From positions 2,438,978 through 2,502,977 of the forward strand of contig NZ_PYYB01000001.1 in assembly GCF_003044185.1 (NCBI RefSeq): a stretch of 64,000 bases of DNA. The letters run 5' to 3'. Position numbers and translations under genes: made by a program. This stretch comes from Paraconexibacter algicola. GTDB taxonomy: Bacteria > Actinomycetota > Thermoleophilia > Solirubrobacterales > Solirubrobacteraceae. Of the stretch, positions 18,827 through 27,819 are shown piece after piece (position 1 is the stretch's first letter; every line of letters begins with the position of its first letter). Below the pieces are notes generated by a model that worked only from the letters and a program-made list of their open reading frames with translations, was not told where the DNA came from and did no database searches.

Positions 18827-20485
18827 TCAGCGGCCGGCGCGCAGGGCGGCGCGGCGCTGGCGCTCGGCGCGGCGGTCGTCGGCCGCGCGGCGCTGCTCCT
18901 GCGCGCGCCGGACGGCCGCCCGGCGGCGGGCCAGTGCGCGCCGGCGGGCCACGGCGCGGCGGCGCTCGACGGCCCGTGCGATCTCCGCGCGCGAGCGCAG
19001 CACCCGGACCGTCCGCGCGCCACGGCCGACGGGGGGCGAGCCCGGTCCGGTCGCGGCGGCCCGCACCGTGTAGCGGCCGCGACGCGCCGGCGTCCAGGCG
19101 ATGCGGTGCCGGCCGCGCGGCAGCGTGGTGCGGCGCGCCAGCACGACCCGTCCGCGCGCGTCGCGGACGGTCACCGACACGGCGGAGACCTTCGAGATCC
19201 ACACCGCGACCCCGGTCGCGTCGCGCGCCCGTGGCCGCGACGGGACGCGCACCGTCACGCGGGTCGGCTCGCGCTCGTAGCGGCGGAACCGCCGTGCCGC
19301 GCTGCAGTAGCGCCGTCCGGCGTCGCGCTCGCAGAGGTCGGCGAGGAAGCCGGTGACGAGCCGGTGGTAGCCGAGGCTCGCCTCGCGACCCCGGTCGCTG
19401 TAGCGCGACCATGCCCCCGTGTCCGCCTCGCGCAGCTCGACGCGCGCGGCCCGCTCCCCGCGCCGGTAGAGGCGGAGCGCCTCCCCGGACTCGGCGAGCG
19501 AGGCGAGGTCCCGCAGCCCGGTCAGGGCGCGCAGGTGCCCGTTGAGGATCCGCAGGCTCGGCTCGGTCGAGTACATGACGAAGTGCGACCCGCCCGGTGC
19601 GCGCGTGGAGACGCCGAACGGCGCGCGGCGGTCGAACGCCCGCAGCGCCGCGCGCGCCCGCCGGGTGTCCGGGCGCGAGCGCAGGACCGTTCCGGTGCGG
19701 GTGAGCGCCTGGATGGCGGTCCCCTGCGTCATCGCGCTGATCCACGGGGCGCGCGCGCCGCCCCAGCGGAAGTAGCTCTCGAACCGCAGCACGCCGTCGC
19801 GCCGCACGCCGAGCGCGAGCAGCCGGTCGACCGCGGCGCGCAACCGCCGGCGCGGGCAGTGCGCGCGGTCGCGCAGGCAGTGGCCGGAGAGCGCTGCGAC
19901 GCGCCCCCAGCTGGCGAGCTGGTGCAGGACGAGGCCGCGGCCGGGCACGTAGCGCATCGTCACCGGGTCGCCGCCGCGCACGAGCGAGCGGCCGACGGCG
20001 GGGGCGCCACGGCGGGTCCACCAGTCCGTGTTGCGGCGCAGCGTCAGCAGCACGGCGGGCAGCCGGTCGGTGGTCAGGACCCCGTCGGCCGCGAGGTCCT
20101 GCGCGACCCGCAGCGCGGCACGCTGCTCGGCGCCGCGCGGCCCGCCGAGCCACCGGGCCGCGGCGCGGGCGTCGGCGAGCACGCGGCGCTGGGCCGCGTA
20201 CCCGGCGCGGTCGGTGCGGCGGGTCAGCCAGGCGCGGCGGATCACCGCGTCGACGGTCGCCGACCCGCGCAGCCGTCGAAGCTCGGTGCGGCGCACGCGC
20301 CGGTCGACCGCGCGCGCCGCGGTGGCGACGTCGCGCAGCGCCTCGGTCGTCGCGGTCACGGTGGCGGGCAGCAGCGGCAGCGGCAGTGGCCGGGGCGCGT
20401 CGGGGGACGGCTCGGGGCCCGCGCCGAGGAGCGCGAGCGAGCACAGGGCCAGGAGGAGCAGGTGGAGCGGGCGCCGACGGGACAC
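18827..20485 (-). CDS. Secreted D-glucuronyl C5-epimerase-like protein with Arg-rich tail
   Basis: 552 residues starting MSRRRPLHLLLLALCSLALL, a signal peptide. Residues 240-400 match the C5-epimerase C-terminal domain: YFRWGGARAPWISAMTQG with the W-I-S-x-M-x-Q-G motif, SLRILNGHLRALTGLRDLA (LNG motif) and DTGAWSRYSDRG (W-Y-D motif). That domain is an alpha-toroid acting on uronic-acid polymers in heparan or alginate-like sugars; bacterial substrates are mostly unknown. A beta-sandwich-like segment (WTPARRGRYTVRAAA) follows and the last 55 residues are almost all Arg/Ala/Glu, perhaps a wall-binding or nucleic-acid-like tail. Exported. Confidence 0.7.
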   Translation of the reverse strand: MSRRRPLHLLLLALCSLALLGAGPEPSPDAPRPLPLPLLPATVTATTEALRDVATAARAVDRRVRRTELRRLRGSATVDAVIRRAWLTRRTDRAGYAAQRRVLADARAAARWLGGPRGAEQRAALRVAQDLAADGVLTTDRLPAVLLTLRRNTDWWTRRGAPAVGRSLVRGGDPVTMRYVPGRGLVLHQLASWGRVAALSGHCLRDRAHCPRRRLRAAVDRLLALGVRRDGVLRFESYFRWGGARAPWISAMTQGTAIQALTRTGTVLRSRPDTRRARAALRAFDRRAPFGVSTRAPGGSHFVMYSTEPSLRILNGHLRALTGLRDLASLAESGEALRLYRRGERAARVELREADTGAWSRYSDRGREASLGYHRLVTGFLADLCERDAGRRYCSAARRFRRYEREPTRVTVRVPSRPRARDATGVAVWISKVSAVSVTVRDARGRVVLARRTTLPRGRHRIAWTPARRGRYTVRAAATGPGSPPVGRGARTVRVLRSRAEIARAVERRRAVARRRALARRRAAVRRAQEQRRAADDRRAERQRRAALRAGR

Positions 20486-20600
20486 GACGATCTGCGAGTC
20501 CTATCGGCAGGTGCGACGTGGTGCGCCAGTCCGTCCCCGTTCGTGAGAGGACTCTCATGGAAGAGGCGTGACCTCCGGGGCCCGAGCCCGTCTCAGGGAC

Positions 20601-21236
20601 ATGCCCCACGTGCGAACCACCCTCACCTCCGCCGCCGCGATCGCCGCGGTCGGCCTCGCCGGCGCCGGCGTCACCGGCGCGCTCGGCGCGTCCTCGACCC
20701 AGTCCCCCCGCTCCGCCCCGATCTCCGCGACCGTGGACGGCTTCGCCGCGGTCAAGGGACAGGGATCGGTCCGGCTGATCTTCCCCACCCGCTGGACGGC
20801 CAAGGCGTCGAAGACCGCCCTGACCGTTACGAAGGCCAGCGACACCTGCACCTACACCGTGACCGCGAAGGCCGACTTCGTGCTCGTCGACCGCGGCGCC
20901 GACGCGCAGGCGCTCGTGCAGGCGGCCACTCCCGGCACCGGCCCCTACGTGCTCGACGCGGGCACGCGCGGCACCAGCGCCTGGCGGGTCGTCCGGCGGC
21001 CCCGGACCGACGGCCGGACCGAGCTGCAGGCGATGCGGATCTCCCCGACGGGCGTGACCGCCGGGCGCCAGACCCCGACGCCGGCGGGCAAGCAGGTCTA
21101 CCTGCGCACGACCGTCCGCGCGCTCGACCGCCCGTCCGACGAGTGCCACACCGGGACCTACCGGGAGTCGCTCGGTCCCGCGATCGGGGACGCGCTGGCG
21201 ACCCAGACGTACCAGGGCTTCATCCAGAAGCGCTAG
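20601..21236 (+). CDS. Secreted protein of unknown function
   Basis: 211 residues. MPHVRTTLTSAAAIAAVGLA and the following Ala/Gly-rich stretch form a signal peptide that could be cut near LGASS. The mature part is a mixed beta-type sequence with two pairs of Cys positions (DTCTYT, DECHTG) that could form a disulfide. No family recognised. An earlier GTG at 20568 is possible but would place non-signal residues ahead of the signal peptide. It is divergent from the epimerase-like gene and its 3' end overlaps the convergent FrnE-like gene by 17 bases. Confidence 0.6.
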   Translation: MPHVRTTLTSAAAIAAVGLAGAGVTGALGASSTQSPRSAPISATVDGFAAVKGQGSVRLIFPTRWTAKASKTALTVTKASDTCTYTVTAKADFVLVDRGADAQALVQAATPGTGPYVLDAGTRGTSAWRVVRRPRTDGRTELQAMRISPTGVTAGRQTPTPAGKQVYLRTTVRALDRPSDECHTGTYRESLGPAIGDALATQTYQGFIQKR

Positions 21237-21873
21237 CGCCCGCGCGCTCGTGCGCGGTGCGCAGCCCCTGGAGCAGCACCTCCGGGGGCTGGGCGCCCGT
21301 GAGGCCCATGCGCCGGTCCAGCACGAACGCGGGCACGCCCTGCAGGCCGAACTCGACGGCCTGCTCGATGTCCGCGTCGACGGCGGTGGCGAACTCGTCG
21401 GAGCCGAGCACCGCGTCGACGCGCTCGGGCGGGAGCCCGGCGTCGACCGCGAGGCGCCGCAGCGTCGCCGGGTCGCCGAGGTGCTCGCCGTCGGCGTGGT
21501 AGGCCTGCAGGAACGCCTCCTTGAGCGCGTCCTGCCGGCCGCTCTCGTGGGCGAGCTGCAGCAGGCGGTGCGCGTCGCGCGTGTTGGTCATGCGCACGCG
21601 GTCGGGGTGCATCTCGATGCCGGCCTCGGCGGCCATGGCGACCATCCGCTCCTGCATCTGGCCGGCCTCCTCGAGCGACCGGCCGTACTTGCGGGCGAGG
21701 TACTCGGTCGAGGTCGCCTGCGTCGTCAGCGGCGCGTCGGGCGCGAGCTGGAAGCTGCGCCAGCGCACCTCCACCTGGTCGGCGTGCTCGAACTGCGCGA
21801 GCGCGGCCTCGAGGTTGCGCTTGCCGACGAAGCAGAACGGGCAGGCGACGTCCGACCAGATCTCCAGGAGCAT
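21220..21873 (-). CDS. FrnE-like DsbA-family thioredoxin-fold oxidoreductase
   Basis: 217 residues. MLLEIWSDVACPFCFVGKRN carries the CPFC active site at residues 11-14; GLQGVPAFVLDRRMGLTGAQ holds the cis-Pro loop and the usual FrnE ending. There is no signal peptide, so it acts in the cytosol, unlike true DsbA. FrnE relatives are disulfide isomerase-like proteins linked to oxidative stress or to polyketide tailoring. It follows the F420 gene closely (5 bases) and is probably co-transcribed with it. Confidence 0.85.
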   Translation of the reverse strand: MLLEIWSDVACPFCFVGKRNLEAALAQFEHADQVEVRWRSFQLAPDAPLTTQATSTEYLARKYGRSLEEAGQMQERMVAMAAEAGIEMHPDRVRMTNTRDAHRLLQLAHESGRQDALKEAFLQAYHADGEHLGDPATLRRLAVDAGLPPERVDAVLGSDEFATAVDADIEQAVEFGLQGVPAFVLDRRMGLTGAQPPEVLLQGLRTAHERAGASASG

Positions 21874-21877
21874 CGGC

Positions 21878-22906
21878 TCATCGTGACAGCTGCCCGACCT
21901 CGCCCTGGGCGATCGCGCGGCGCACCGCGGGCAGCACCTCGTCGCCGTAGAGCTCGATCGTCCCGAGCGGGTCGGCGCCCGCGACGTTCTGCAGGCAGAC
22001 GATGTCCGCCCCGAGCTCGACGAGCTGCAGGACGCGTTCGACGTGCACGGTCGGATCCGTGCTGAGGATCAGCTTCTCGCGCAGGTCGTCGTCGCCGATC
22101 TGCGGGGCGGCGACCGCCTGGATCTCCTCCGGGGTGCCGACCGCGTCGCGGTAGACCTCGGGCGGCTGCGGGCCGCGCCAGCCGCGCGACCCGTCCAGCA
22201 GCGCCGTCTCGTCCCGGGCGTAGGCGATGAGGCCCTGGAGGATGAGCTTCCCGGGGTCGCGGCCGTGGCGCTGCGCGGACTCGCGGTGGGCGGCGAGGAT
22301 CTCCGGCACCCGGTCGGGATCCCCCAGCGTCCACAGCCCGTCGCCGTGACGGCCGGAGACCTCCGCGGCCTGCGGCCCGAACGCGGAGACGTAGAGGTCC
22401 GGCCGGCGGTCGGCGCGCGAGTAGAGCTTCGCGTCGCGGACGGCGAACCAGCCGTGGTCGGCGGTGACCCGCTCCCCGGCCCACAGGCGGCGGATGACGT
22501 CGAGCGCCTGGTCCATGCGCTCGATCTGCTCGGCGGGGGAGGGCCAGTCCGCGCCGCAGGGGATCTCGTTGAGCGCCTCGCCGGACCCGACCCCGAGGAA
22601 CACGCGACCGGGGAAGAGGTCCTCGAGCGTCATGAACGTCTGCGCGACGACCGCCGGGTGGTAGCGGTGCACGAGCGCGGTCACGCCCGTGCCGAGCCGC
22701 CGGGACGACGTCGCCTGGCCTGCGGCGCCGAGCCACGCCCACGCCTGACCGGACTCCCCCTCCGGCCACCACGGGGCGAAGTGGTCCGAGCAGCCGATGC
22801 CGTCGAAGCCGGCGGCGTCCGCGGCGATCGCCTGCTGCAGCAGCTGGGACGGGGTGAACTGCTCGTGGGACGCGGCGAAGACGAACTCTGGGGTGGAGGG
22901 GGTCAT
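21878..22906 (-). CDS. F420-dependent luciferase-like oxidoreductase (G6PDH-type subgroup)
   Basis: 342 residues from an ATG at 22906 (MTPSTPEFVFAASHEQF); an in-frame GTG at 22927 is possible. The TIM-barrel signature of the F420-dependent glucose-6-phosphate dehydrogenase subgroup is visible: AASHEQFTPSQLLQQAIAA, GFDGIGCSDHFAPWWPE with the His of the F420 site, and LGVGSGEALNEIP. Members pass hydride between a sugar phosphate or alcohol and cofactor F420. The exact substrate is open because several paralogues usually coexist. Likely one operon with the thioesterase upstream and FrnE downstream. Confidence 0.85.
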   Translation of the reverse strand: MTPSTPEFVFAASHEQFTPSQLLQQAIAADAAGFDGIGCSDHFAPWWPEGESGQAWAWLGAAGQATSSRRLGTGVTALVHRYHPAVVAQTFMTLEDLFPGRVFLGVGSGEALNEIPCGADWPSPAEQIERMDQALDVIRRLWAGERVTADHGWFAVRDAKLYSRADRRPDLYVSAFGPQAAEVSGRHGDGLWTLGDPDRVPEILAAHRESAQRHGRDPGKLILQGLIAYARDETALLDGSRGWRGPQPPEVYRDAVGTPEEIQAVAAPQIGDDDLREKLILSTDPTVHVERVLQLVELGADIVCLQNVAGADPLGTIELYGDEVLPAVRRAIAQGEVGQLSR

Positions 22907-22934
22907 GTCCCGGGGGTGCCCGGGCACGCACCGC

Positions 22935-23381
22935 CTACGCGTCGCGCGCGCTGCCGTCGGGGAGCGGGACGATCGACTTCACCAGCGTGCCGGTGGCCAC
23001 GAGCCGGTCGCCGTCGTAGGCGCGCGCGCCGCAGAACGCGAGCGTGCGCCCGATGCGGTCCAGGTGCCCGACGAACCGCACGGTCGCCCCCTCCGGCACC
23101 GCGCGCGCCAGTGACGCCTGCGCCGTGTGCGTGACCGCGTTGGTCCCCGGTCGCAGGTGCGGCACCACGGTCAGGTACGCGGCGACGTCCAGCAGCGTCG
23201 GCACGAGCCCGCCGTGCAGCACCCGCTGCGGGTTCAGGGCCAGGCCGCGCACCGGCAGCAGCAGCCCCTGCGTCGGATCGTCCGGGTCGGCGAACCGCAC
23301 CTCGAGCGCCCGGTGGACGGGGACCTCGAGCACGGTCGCGAAGCGCGCGGCGAGCGCCGCCGGGTCGGGACGATCGGTCAT
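22935..23381 (-). CDS. Hotdog-fold thioesterase, PaaI family
   Basis: 148 residues with the PaaI motif VLHGGLVPTLLDVAAYLTV (about 66-84), in which HGG(x)xxxxxD forms the acyl-CoA active site. It should hydrolyse an acyl-CoA thioester. First gene of the F420/FrnE group, with 28 bases to the next ATG. No substrate clue. Confidence 0.8.
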   Translation of the reverse strand: MTDRPDPAALAARFATVLEVPVHRALEVRFADPDDPTQGLLLPVRGLALNPQRVLHGGLVPTLLDVAAYLTVVPHLRPGTNAVTHTAQASLARAVPEGATVRFVGHLDRIGRTLAFCGARAYDGDRLVATGTLVKSIVPLPDGSARDA

Positions 23382-23427
23382 CCGGGCATCCTCGCCGATC
23401 CCGGCTTTGCTATCGTCCTCTGTCCGC

Positions 23428-23501
<74 letters not shown>

Positions 23502-23504
23502 CTA

Positions 23505-23526
23505 GGGATGTTCTTCGGAACATCCC
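23505..23526 (+). terminator. UUCG-tetraloop hairpin directly after the tRNA
   Basis: GGGATGTTC and GAACATCCC form a perfect 9-bp stem closed by a TTCG loop, 3 bases after the tRNA discriminator base. It may be a 3' processing or termination signal, or part of an attachment site for the element. Confidence 0.5.
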
Positions 23527-23533
23527 CGACCGG

Positions 23534-23557
23534 AAGCCTCCTCTCGCCGGGAGGCTT
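23534..23557 (+). terminator. Second hairpin after the tRNA
   Basis: AAGCCTCC and GGAGGCTT (8 bp) around an 8-base loop, followed by a T-containing stretch (TCGTGTTT). It is a plausible intrinsic terminator for the tRNA. Confidence 0.55.
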
Positions 23558-23714
23558 TCGTGTTTCCGAGGCAAGCCGGGCACCGGCTGGGTCTCAATTT
23601 GGTCACATCTGTCCTCGGAAACGGTATCGGCACTCGCGGTTGGAGTCGGAGTCCGGCGTACGGGCACCCCACGAAGCGTGGGGCGTTGTCCGAGCGCGCG
23701 GACATGATGGATTC

Positions 23715-26700
23715 GTGAATGCTCCGCGCCCCGAGAGTCATTCGGCGCGGCTTTCTGAAGCGGAACTGGTCGACCGATCGCTCCGGCCTCCGCATCTCGT
23801 AGTCCCGGTCGTCGGGGCCGGCGTCAGCGCAGGAGCGCAGTTGCCGGACGCCGGCGCCCTTGCGCAAGCACTCCTGTCACGGGGCGTCTTTGTCGACGGG
23901 GATCCACCGGCTGCCGAGGTCCTCTTCGACGTGGTCGATGCTCTAGACCCCGGCTGGCGAGAGGACAATCTTGCTCGGGTCGTGGACGAGGTCCTCGGCG
24001 CCGAGCCGCTGCCCACCGACGACCCAATGGCGCGCGCGCTCGTGCAGGTTCCGTCGCGGTTCATCGTAACCCTGAACTACGACCTGCTGCTTGAGGCCAC
24101 AGCTGACGCGCTCGGCATCAGGCACCGCGTCCTGTCGAACACGAAGAGCGAGCTGAAAGAAGCGCACCGGCTCCTTGCTCGCGAGGCATGGCCTCTCGGG
24201 GAGCTCACGATTCTTCACCTGCACGGCATGGTGGGCCGTCCGGAAACGCTCGTCCTCGACGCTGACTCGTACTCGGACCTCATGTCGATGGCCGGGCAGA
24301 AGGAGGTGCTGCGGGAACTCTTGGTTCATCGCCGGATGGCGTTTTACGGCACGACGCTGAACGAGACCTACTTTCTCGAGGCCTGCCAGCGCCAGTTGAA
24401 TTCTGCGGACCACGTTCTCGTCTGTGCTGACCATGAGGTCGAGACCGTTAAGGGCGGCCGCCTCTCGATCTCGTATCCGCGCCATCACATCCGCATCAAG
24501 ACCGTCAGGTCGCACTCTGAGCTGCCAGATGATGTCGCACTGCTCACGACGCGAGCCGAGCCGCAGATCGGCCGTCGAGCGGTTACCGGAGCTCTCGAGC
24601 GGAGTGGCCTGCATCGATACATCCCCAACGAGTTTGCGGATCTGCGCAACCCGATTACCGAGGACCAGCGCGTCAAGGCCTGGGTCGAGGACGAGATCGA
24701 CGCCTTTGACGAGCCGAACGAGGACGACATCTTGGTCGGCCATCGGACACTGGTCGTCGGAGACGTGGGCGTCGGCAAATCAGAGCTGATCGAGGAACTG
24801 ACGGCGAATCCGCGTGCCAACCGCCCGACCGTCCTTGTCCGGCTCGGAAATCTTCGCTTTGCCGGGGGTCAGCTTTCGCGTGTGCTGCAGACCTGGGCAC
24901 AGTCTGCTGTGTCCGCCCACGGCGGCGTCGACGTCTCGCTAGACGCGGTCGAGGCAGGCGGTCTGCATTTTCTCCTCGACGGGCTTGATGAGGTCCCGGC
25001 CTCTGAGCAGGCTACTGCTGGGCGATTGATTCGCCAGGTGGCTGCTGGCCACCCGCAGCACGCGTTCACAGTCACCTCGCGGCCGTCGGCTGCGTCGGCT
25101 GAGTTCCAGACTTCGGGCGATGAGTGGGCGGTCTTGCAGCTCGCGCCATCGAGGATCTGGCAGGAGCGGTTTCTACACGCCCAGCAGGTCGACCTCGCCA
25201 CGCTCCGCGGAGAGATGGACGAGCTTGACGACCTCGACGAGCTCCTGACCACGCCGTTCTTTCTCGCGCGTATCGTCGAACTCCACCGAGCCAACCGGCT
25301 CGCCGGGCTGAGTGACCTAGGGACCCTGCTTGAGGAGATGATCTCGTGGCAGCTCGACCGCGAGGACGACCTCTTGGATGTCGATCTCACTGACGTCCGC
25401 CGCTGGCTCCAAGAGGTCGCCCTCTTCGGGCTGATCTTCAGCAAACGAGGCTTCACGTCAGGCGAGTTGCGCTGCTTCACCCTTCCGCCTGGAACCTACG
25501 GCGGACTCGACGGTCTCACCGAGGCCCTCGTGCACCGTCTCCTCTTGTCTGAGGCCGAGGACGGATACCGGTTCCCGCAGCGAATACTGGGCGAGCAACT
25601 GGCAGCCGAGCGCCTCGTCGGTCTGGAACCCGGCGAGGCGCTACTTGGCGCATTGGTGCCGCGTGCAGCAGCGGATGTTGGCGCCGTACGCGAGGACGCG
25701 CTGCTGTCCGTAACGCTCGCCTGCCGGCGGTCGAAGGTGTGGCGAAAGGCAGTTGCGGACCGGGACCCCATGGCGGCAGCCGTCGCGACGCCTCGCGGCG
25801 CGAGTGAAGGTGAACGGGACACGGCTGCCCTGAGCATCTGGCGTACGTACTCCGAGTGGCGCATTTGGATGTGGAGCCGCGGGCGGTCTTCGGTGCTTGA
25901 CCATGCGGCGAGTCTGGGGCGCCTTGTCGCAGGCAGGTCGCGATGTGCGCCGGCGAGGCTGCTCCAGGGAGCAATGCGAGGCGGGGGACGAGAGGAACAA
26001 GGGAACGCGATCAGAGCACTTGCGATCTCGCCGCCGCCCAACTTCATCTCCGAACTGCGGGCGGTCCTCGAGGACCCAACGCGTGATGGTGTTGTCCTTC
26101 GGCAAGCGGCGATTGCGGCGGAGGACCTCGGCTACGTCGACCTGCTCGATGCGCTTCTAGTGCTGGTCGAGACAGCGCTCGACGACACTGTCAAGCAGAC
26201 AGCCGGAGCGTCCGTCATTCAGCTCACACCCGAAGAACGTCTCGTAGAGGTTGGCCGTCGGCTGGCACGGACCACCGAGGCAGACCTCAGTCTCATCCGT
26301 CTTGCCGACCGACTCAGTTCCAGCGGGCTTGTGCTGGTGGCAGGGTCCACAGTTGCCAACGATGAGCCTCGCTTGCCGGACAGGGTGAGGCGACGGATTG
26401 CCGAAGCCGTCACAGACGTCGGGCCGGATCCCGGGGCGGAAGTCGCGGAGGCATCGGCGTACGCAATCGTTGTGCACCGGCTCGATGCCGCCATCGCGGA
26501 GGCGATCGCTGAGAGACAGCCGGAAGCGATGATGCGGGGCGTAAGCCGTGCGGTCGCAGATGGCGTGGATGACTGGGAGGCGATCCAACTTGGTTCGTAC
26601 CTCCCTCGCGAGACTCTCGAGCGGGCGGGGTTCGATCCCCGACTCGTGGAGTACGCCCAGCGCGCGCGAGAGGCCCGCGCCAGCCCACCGCCAGGCAGCC

Positions 26701-27788
26701 GGGTCCAACAGGTGCCCGCCGAGCCGGCTGCTTCCGAGGAGGTTTCCCTTGCCGGCCTTCTGGCGAACGACAGTGCTGCTGGCTCCGACCTGTTGCTCCG
26801 CGAGTACCGCCGGCTGGCGCCCCAAGTCGCTCAGCTGAGCGACCCGCTCAGAGAACAACTGGCGCACGTCGTCGAGCGGTGGCGGCCAGAGATCCCGTAC
26901 CGCGAAACGATCACTTTCATTCAGCGGAGGCACTGGAACCAGTGGGTCTCTGCGGCAGCGTGGGCCGCGTACTCGGCGCGCCTTCGCGCCGACATCGACC
27001 CATCGACATGGGCACAGATCGCGACCTGCGGCGTCGTCTTCGGGCCCGAACACGAATGGCTGCGGGCCACCGCGACCGATGACGGCCAAGTAGAAGCCGC
27101 GTGTCTGCTCGAGGGCGAGACGGACCCGGAGTTCTGGCTCGACATCTTCCAGAGTTGCGAGCCGCCCTACGCGCCGCGGTTGCTCCGAAGTGCGTGCGCA
27201 AATCTGGAGGGTGGTCGCGCCGACGACGTGCCGGAGAACGAAGACAGGATTGCCTGCCGGCGGCTCGTAGAAATCTTCGTTGACGCGCAGGAGCATGCGC
27301 TGGCCGCGCGGCTCGCGCAACGCCGACCGGCCCTGCAGGGAGACCTCGACGCGCTCTTCGCCCGGGGCGGCGACCTTCCGGCCCAGCTCCGGCTACTCCC
27401 TGATCTAGTGGCGCGAGCGGAGCGCGGCGAGCGTCTCTCCGACGAGGACGTGCAATGGATGTCCGGCGTCACACACGCCGATGCCCTCCCGCCCCTCTTT
27501 CGGGTCCTGGCCGCCGTATGGGTAACCCAGTCGGGACCGGTCCCTAGGTTCAGCAGCGGCAGCAGCCCTCGCGACCTAACGTCGCCCGTCATCGAGGCGA
27601 TCGCTCGGATCGGTGGCATTGCAGCGGTTCGGGGCTACGACGAACTTCTCGAGAGAGGAGACGATCTCCGCTGGCTGCGTAGTCCGCGCGACCAAGTTCT
27701 CGCGCGACTTCTGGCAACCATTGCTGAGCCCCTCGCAGCAGCAGCGGCTTCGGCGGCGGGCCTTCCAGAATTGTCCGCGGAGGACTAA
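23715..27788 (+). CDS. SIR2-STAND NTPase protein, Avs5-like predicted anti-phage effector
   Basis: 1357 residues from a GTG at 23715. Residues 25-300 are a SIR2-like NADase domain: VVPVVGAGVSAG (34-40), FIVTLNYDLLLE with T119/N121/D123, and HLHGMVG (168-174). A STAND/NACHT NTPase follows, with Walker A GDVGVGKS (349-356) and the NACHT-type Walker B FLLDGLDE (D422). The rest is a long helical-repeat region, the usual target sensor. SIR2-STAND proteins (Avs5 type) bind a phage protein, oligomerise and destroy NAD+ to stop infection; assignment to that role is by domain order. It is the first gene after the tRNA and is visibly richer in A/T than the genes to its left, as expected for transferred DNA. 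Earlier in-frame starts would run through the tRNA terminators. Confidence 0.85.
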   Translation: MNAPRPESHSARLSEAELVDRSLRPPHLVVPVVGAGVSAGAQLPDAGALAQALLSRGVFVDGDPPAAEVLFDVVDALDPGWREDNLARVVDEVLGAEPLPTDDPMARALVQVPSRFIVTLNYDLLLEATADALGIRHRVLSNTKSELKEAHRLLAREAWPLGELTILHLHGMVGRPETLVLDADSYSDLMSMAGQKEVLRELLVHRRMAFYGTTLNETYFLEACQRQLNSADHVLVCADHEVETVKGGRLSISYPRHHIRIKTVRSHSELPDDVALLTTRAEPQIGRRAVTGALERSGLHRYIPNEFADLRNPITEDQRVKAWVEDEIDAFDEPNEDDILVGHRTLVVGDVGVGKSELIEELTANPRANRPTVLVRLGNLRFAGGQLSRVLQTWAQSAVSAHGGVDVSLDAVEAGGLHFLLDGLDEVPASEQATAGRLIRQVAAGHPQHAFTVTSRPSAASAEFQTSGDEWAVLQLAPSRIWQERFLHAQQVDLATLRGEMDELDDLDELLTTPFFLARIVELHRANRLAGLSDLGTLLEEMISWQLDREDDLLDVDLTDVRRWLQEVALFGLIFSKRGFTSGELRCFTLPPGTYGGLDGLTEALVHRLLLSEAEDGYRFPQRILGEQLAAERLVGLEPGEALLGALVPRAAADVGAVREDALLSVTLACRRSKVWRKAVADRDPMAAAVATPRGASEGERDTAALSIWRTYSEWRIWMWSRGRSSVLDHAASLGRLVAGRSRCAPARLLQGAMRGGGREEQGNAIRALAISPPPNFISELRAVLEDPTRDGVVLRQAAIAAEDLGYVDLLDALLVLVETALDDTVKQTAGASVIQLTPEERLVEVGRRLARTTEADLSLIRLADRLSSSGLVLVAGSTVANDEPRLPDRVRRRIAEAVTDVGPDPGAEVAEASAYAIVVHRLDAAIAEAIAERQPEAMMRGVSRAVADGVDDWEAIQLGSYLPRETLERAGFDPRLVEYAQRAREARASPPPGSRVQQVPAEPAASEEVSLAGLLANDSAAGSDLLLREYRRLAPQVAQLSDPLREQLAHVVERWRPEIPYRETITFIQRRHWNQWVSAAAWAAYSARLRADIDPSTWAQIATCGVVFGPEHEWLRATATDDGQVEAACLLEGETDPEFWLDIFQSCEPPYAPRLLRSACANLEGGRADDVPENEDRIACRRLVEIFVDAQEHALAARLAQRRPALQGDLDALFARGGDLPAQLRLLPDLVARAERGERLSDEDVQWMSGVTHADALPPLFRVLAAVWVTQSGPVPRFSSGSSPRDLTSPVIEAIARIGGIAAVRGYDELLERGDDLRWLRSPRDQVLARLLATIAEPLAAAAASAAGLPELSAED

Positions 27789-27819
27789 GCCTGTCCGATC
27801 CTCTGCTCACGCTACAAGC

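Noticed and set aside
18690-21149. 819-codon reverse-strand frame
   Set aside because: Overlaps the C5-epimerase-like gene in another frame and the secreted protein; low-complexity Arg/Pro/Ala sequence.
23508-23714. Upstream extension of the SIR2-STAND frame to 23508
   Set aside because: Would start inside the hairpins after the tRNA; the SIR2 domain is complete from GTG 23715.
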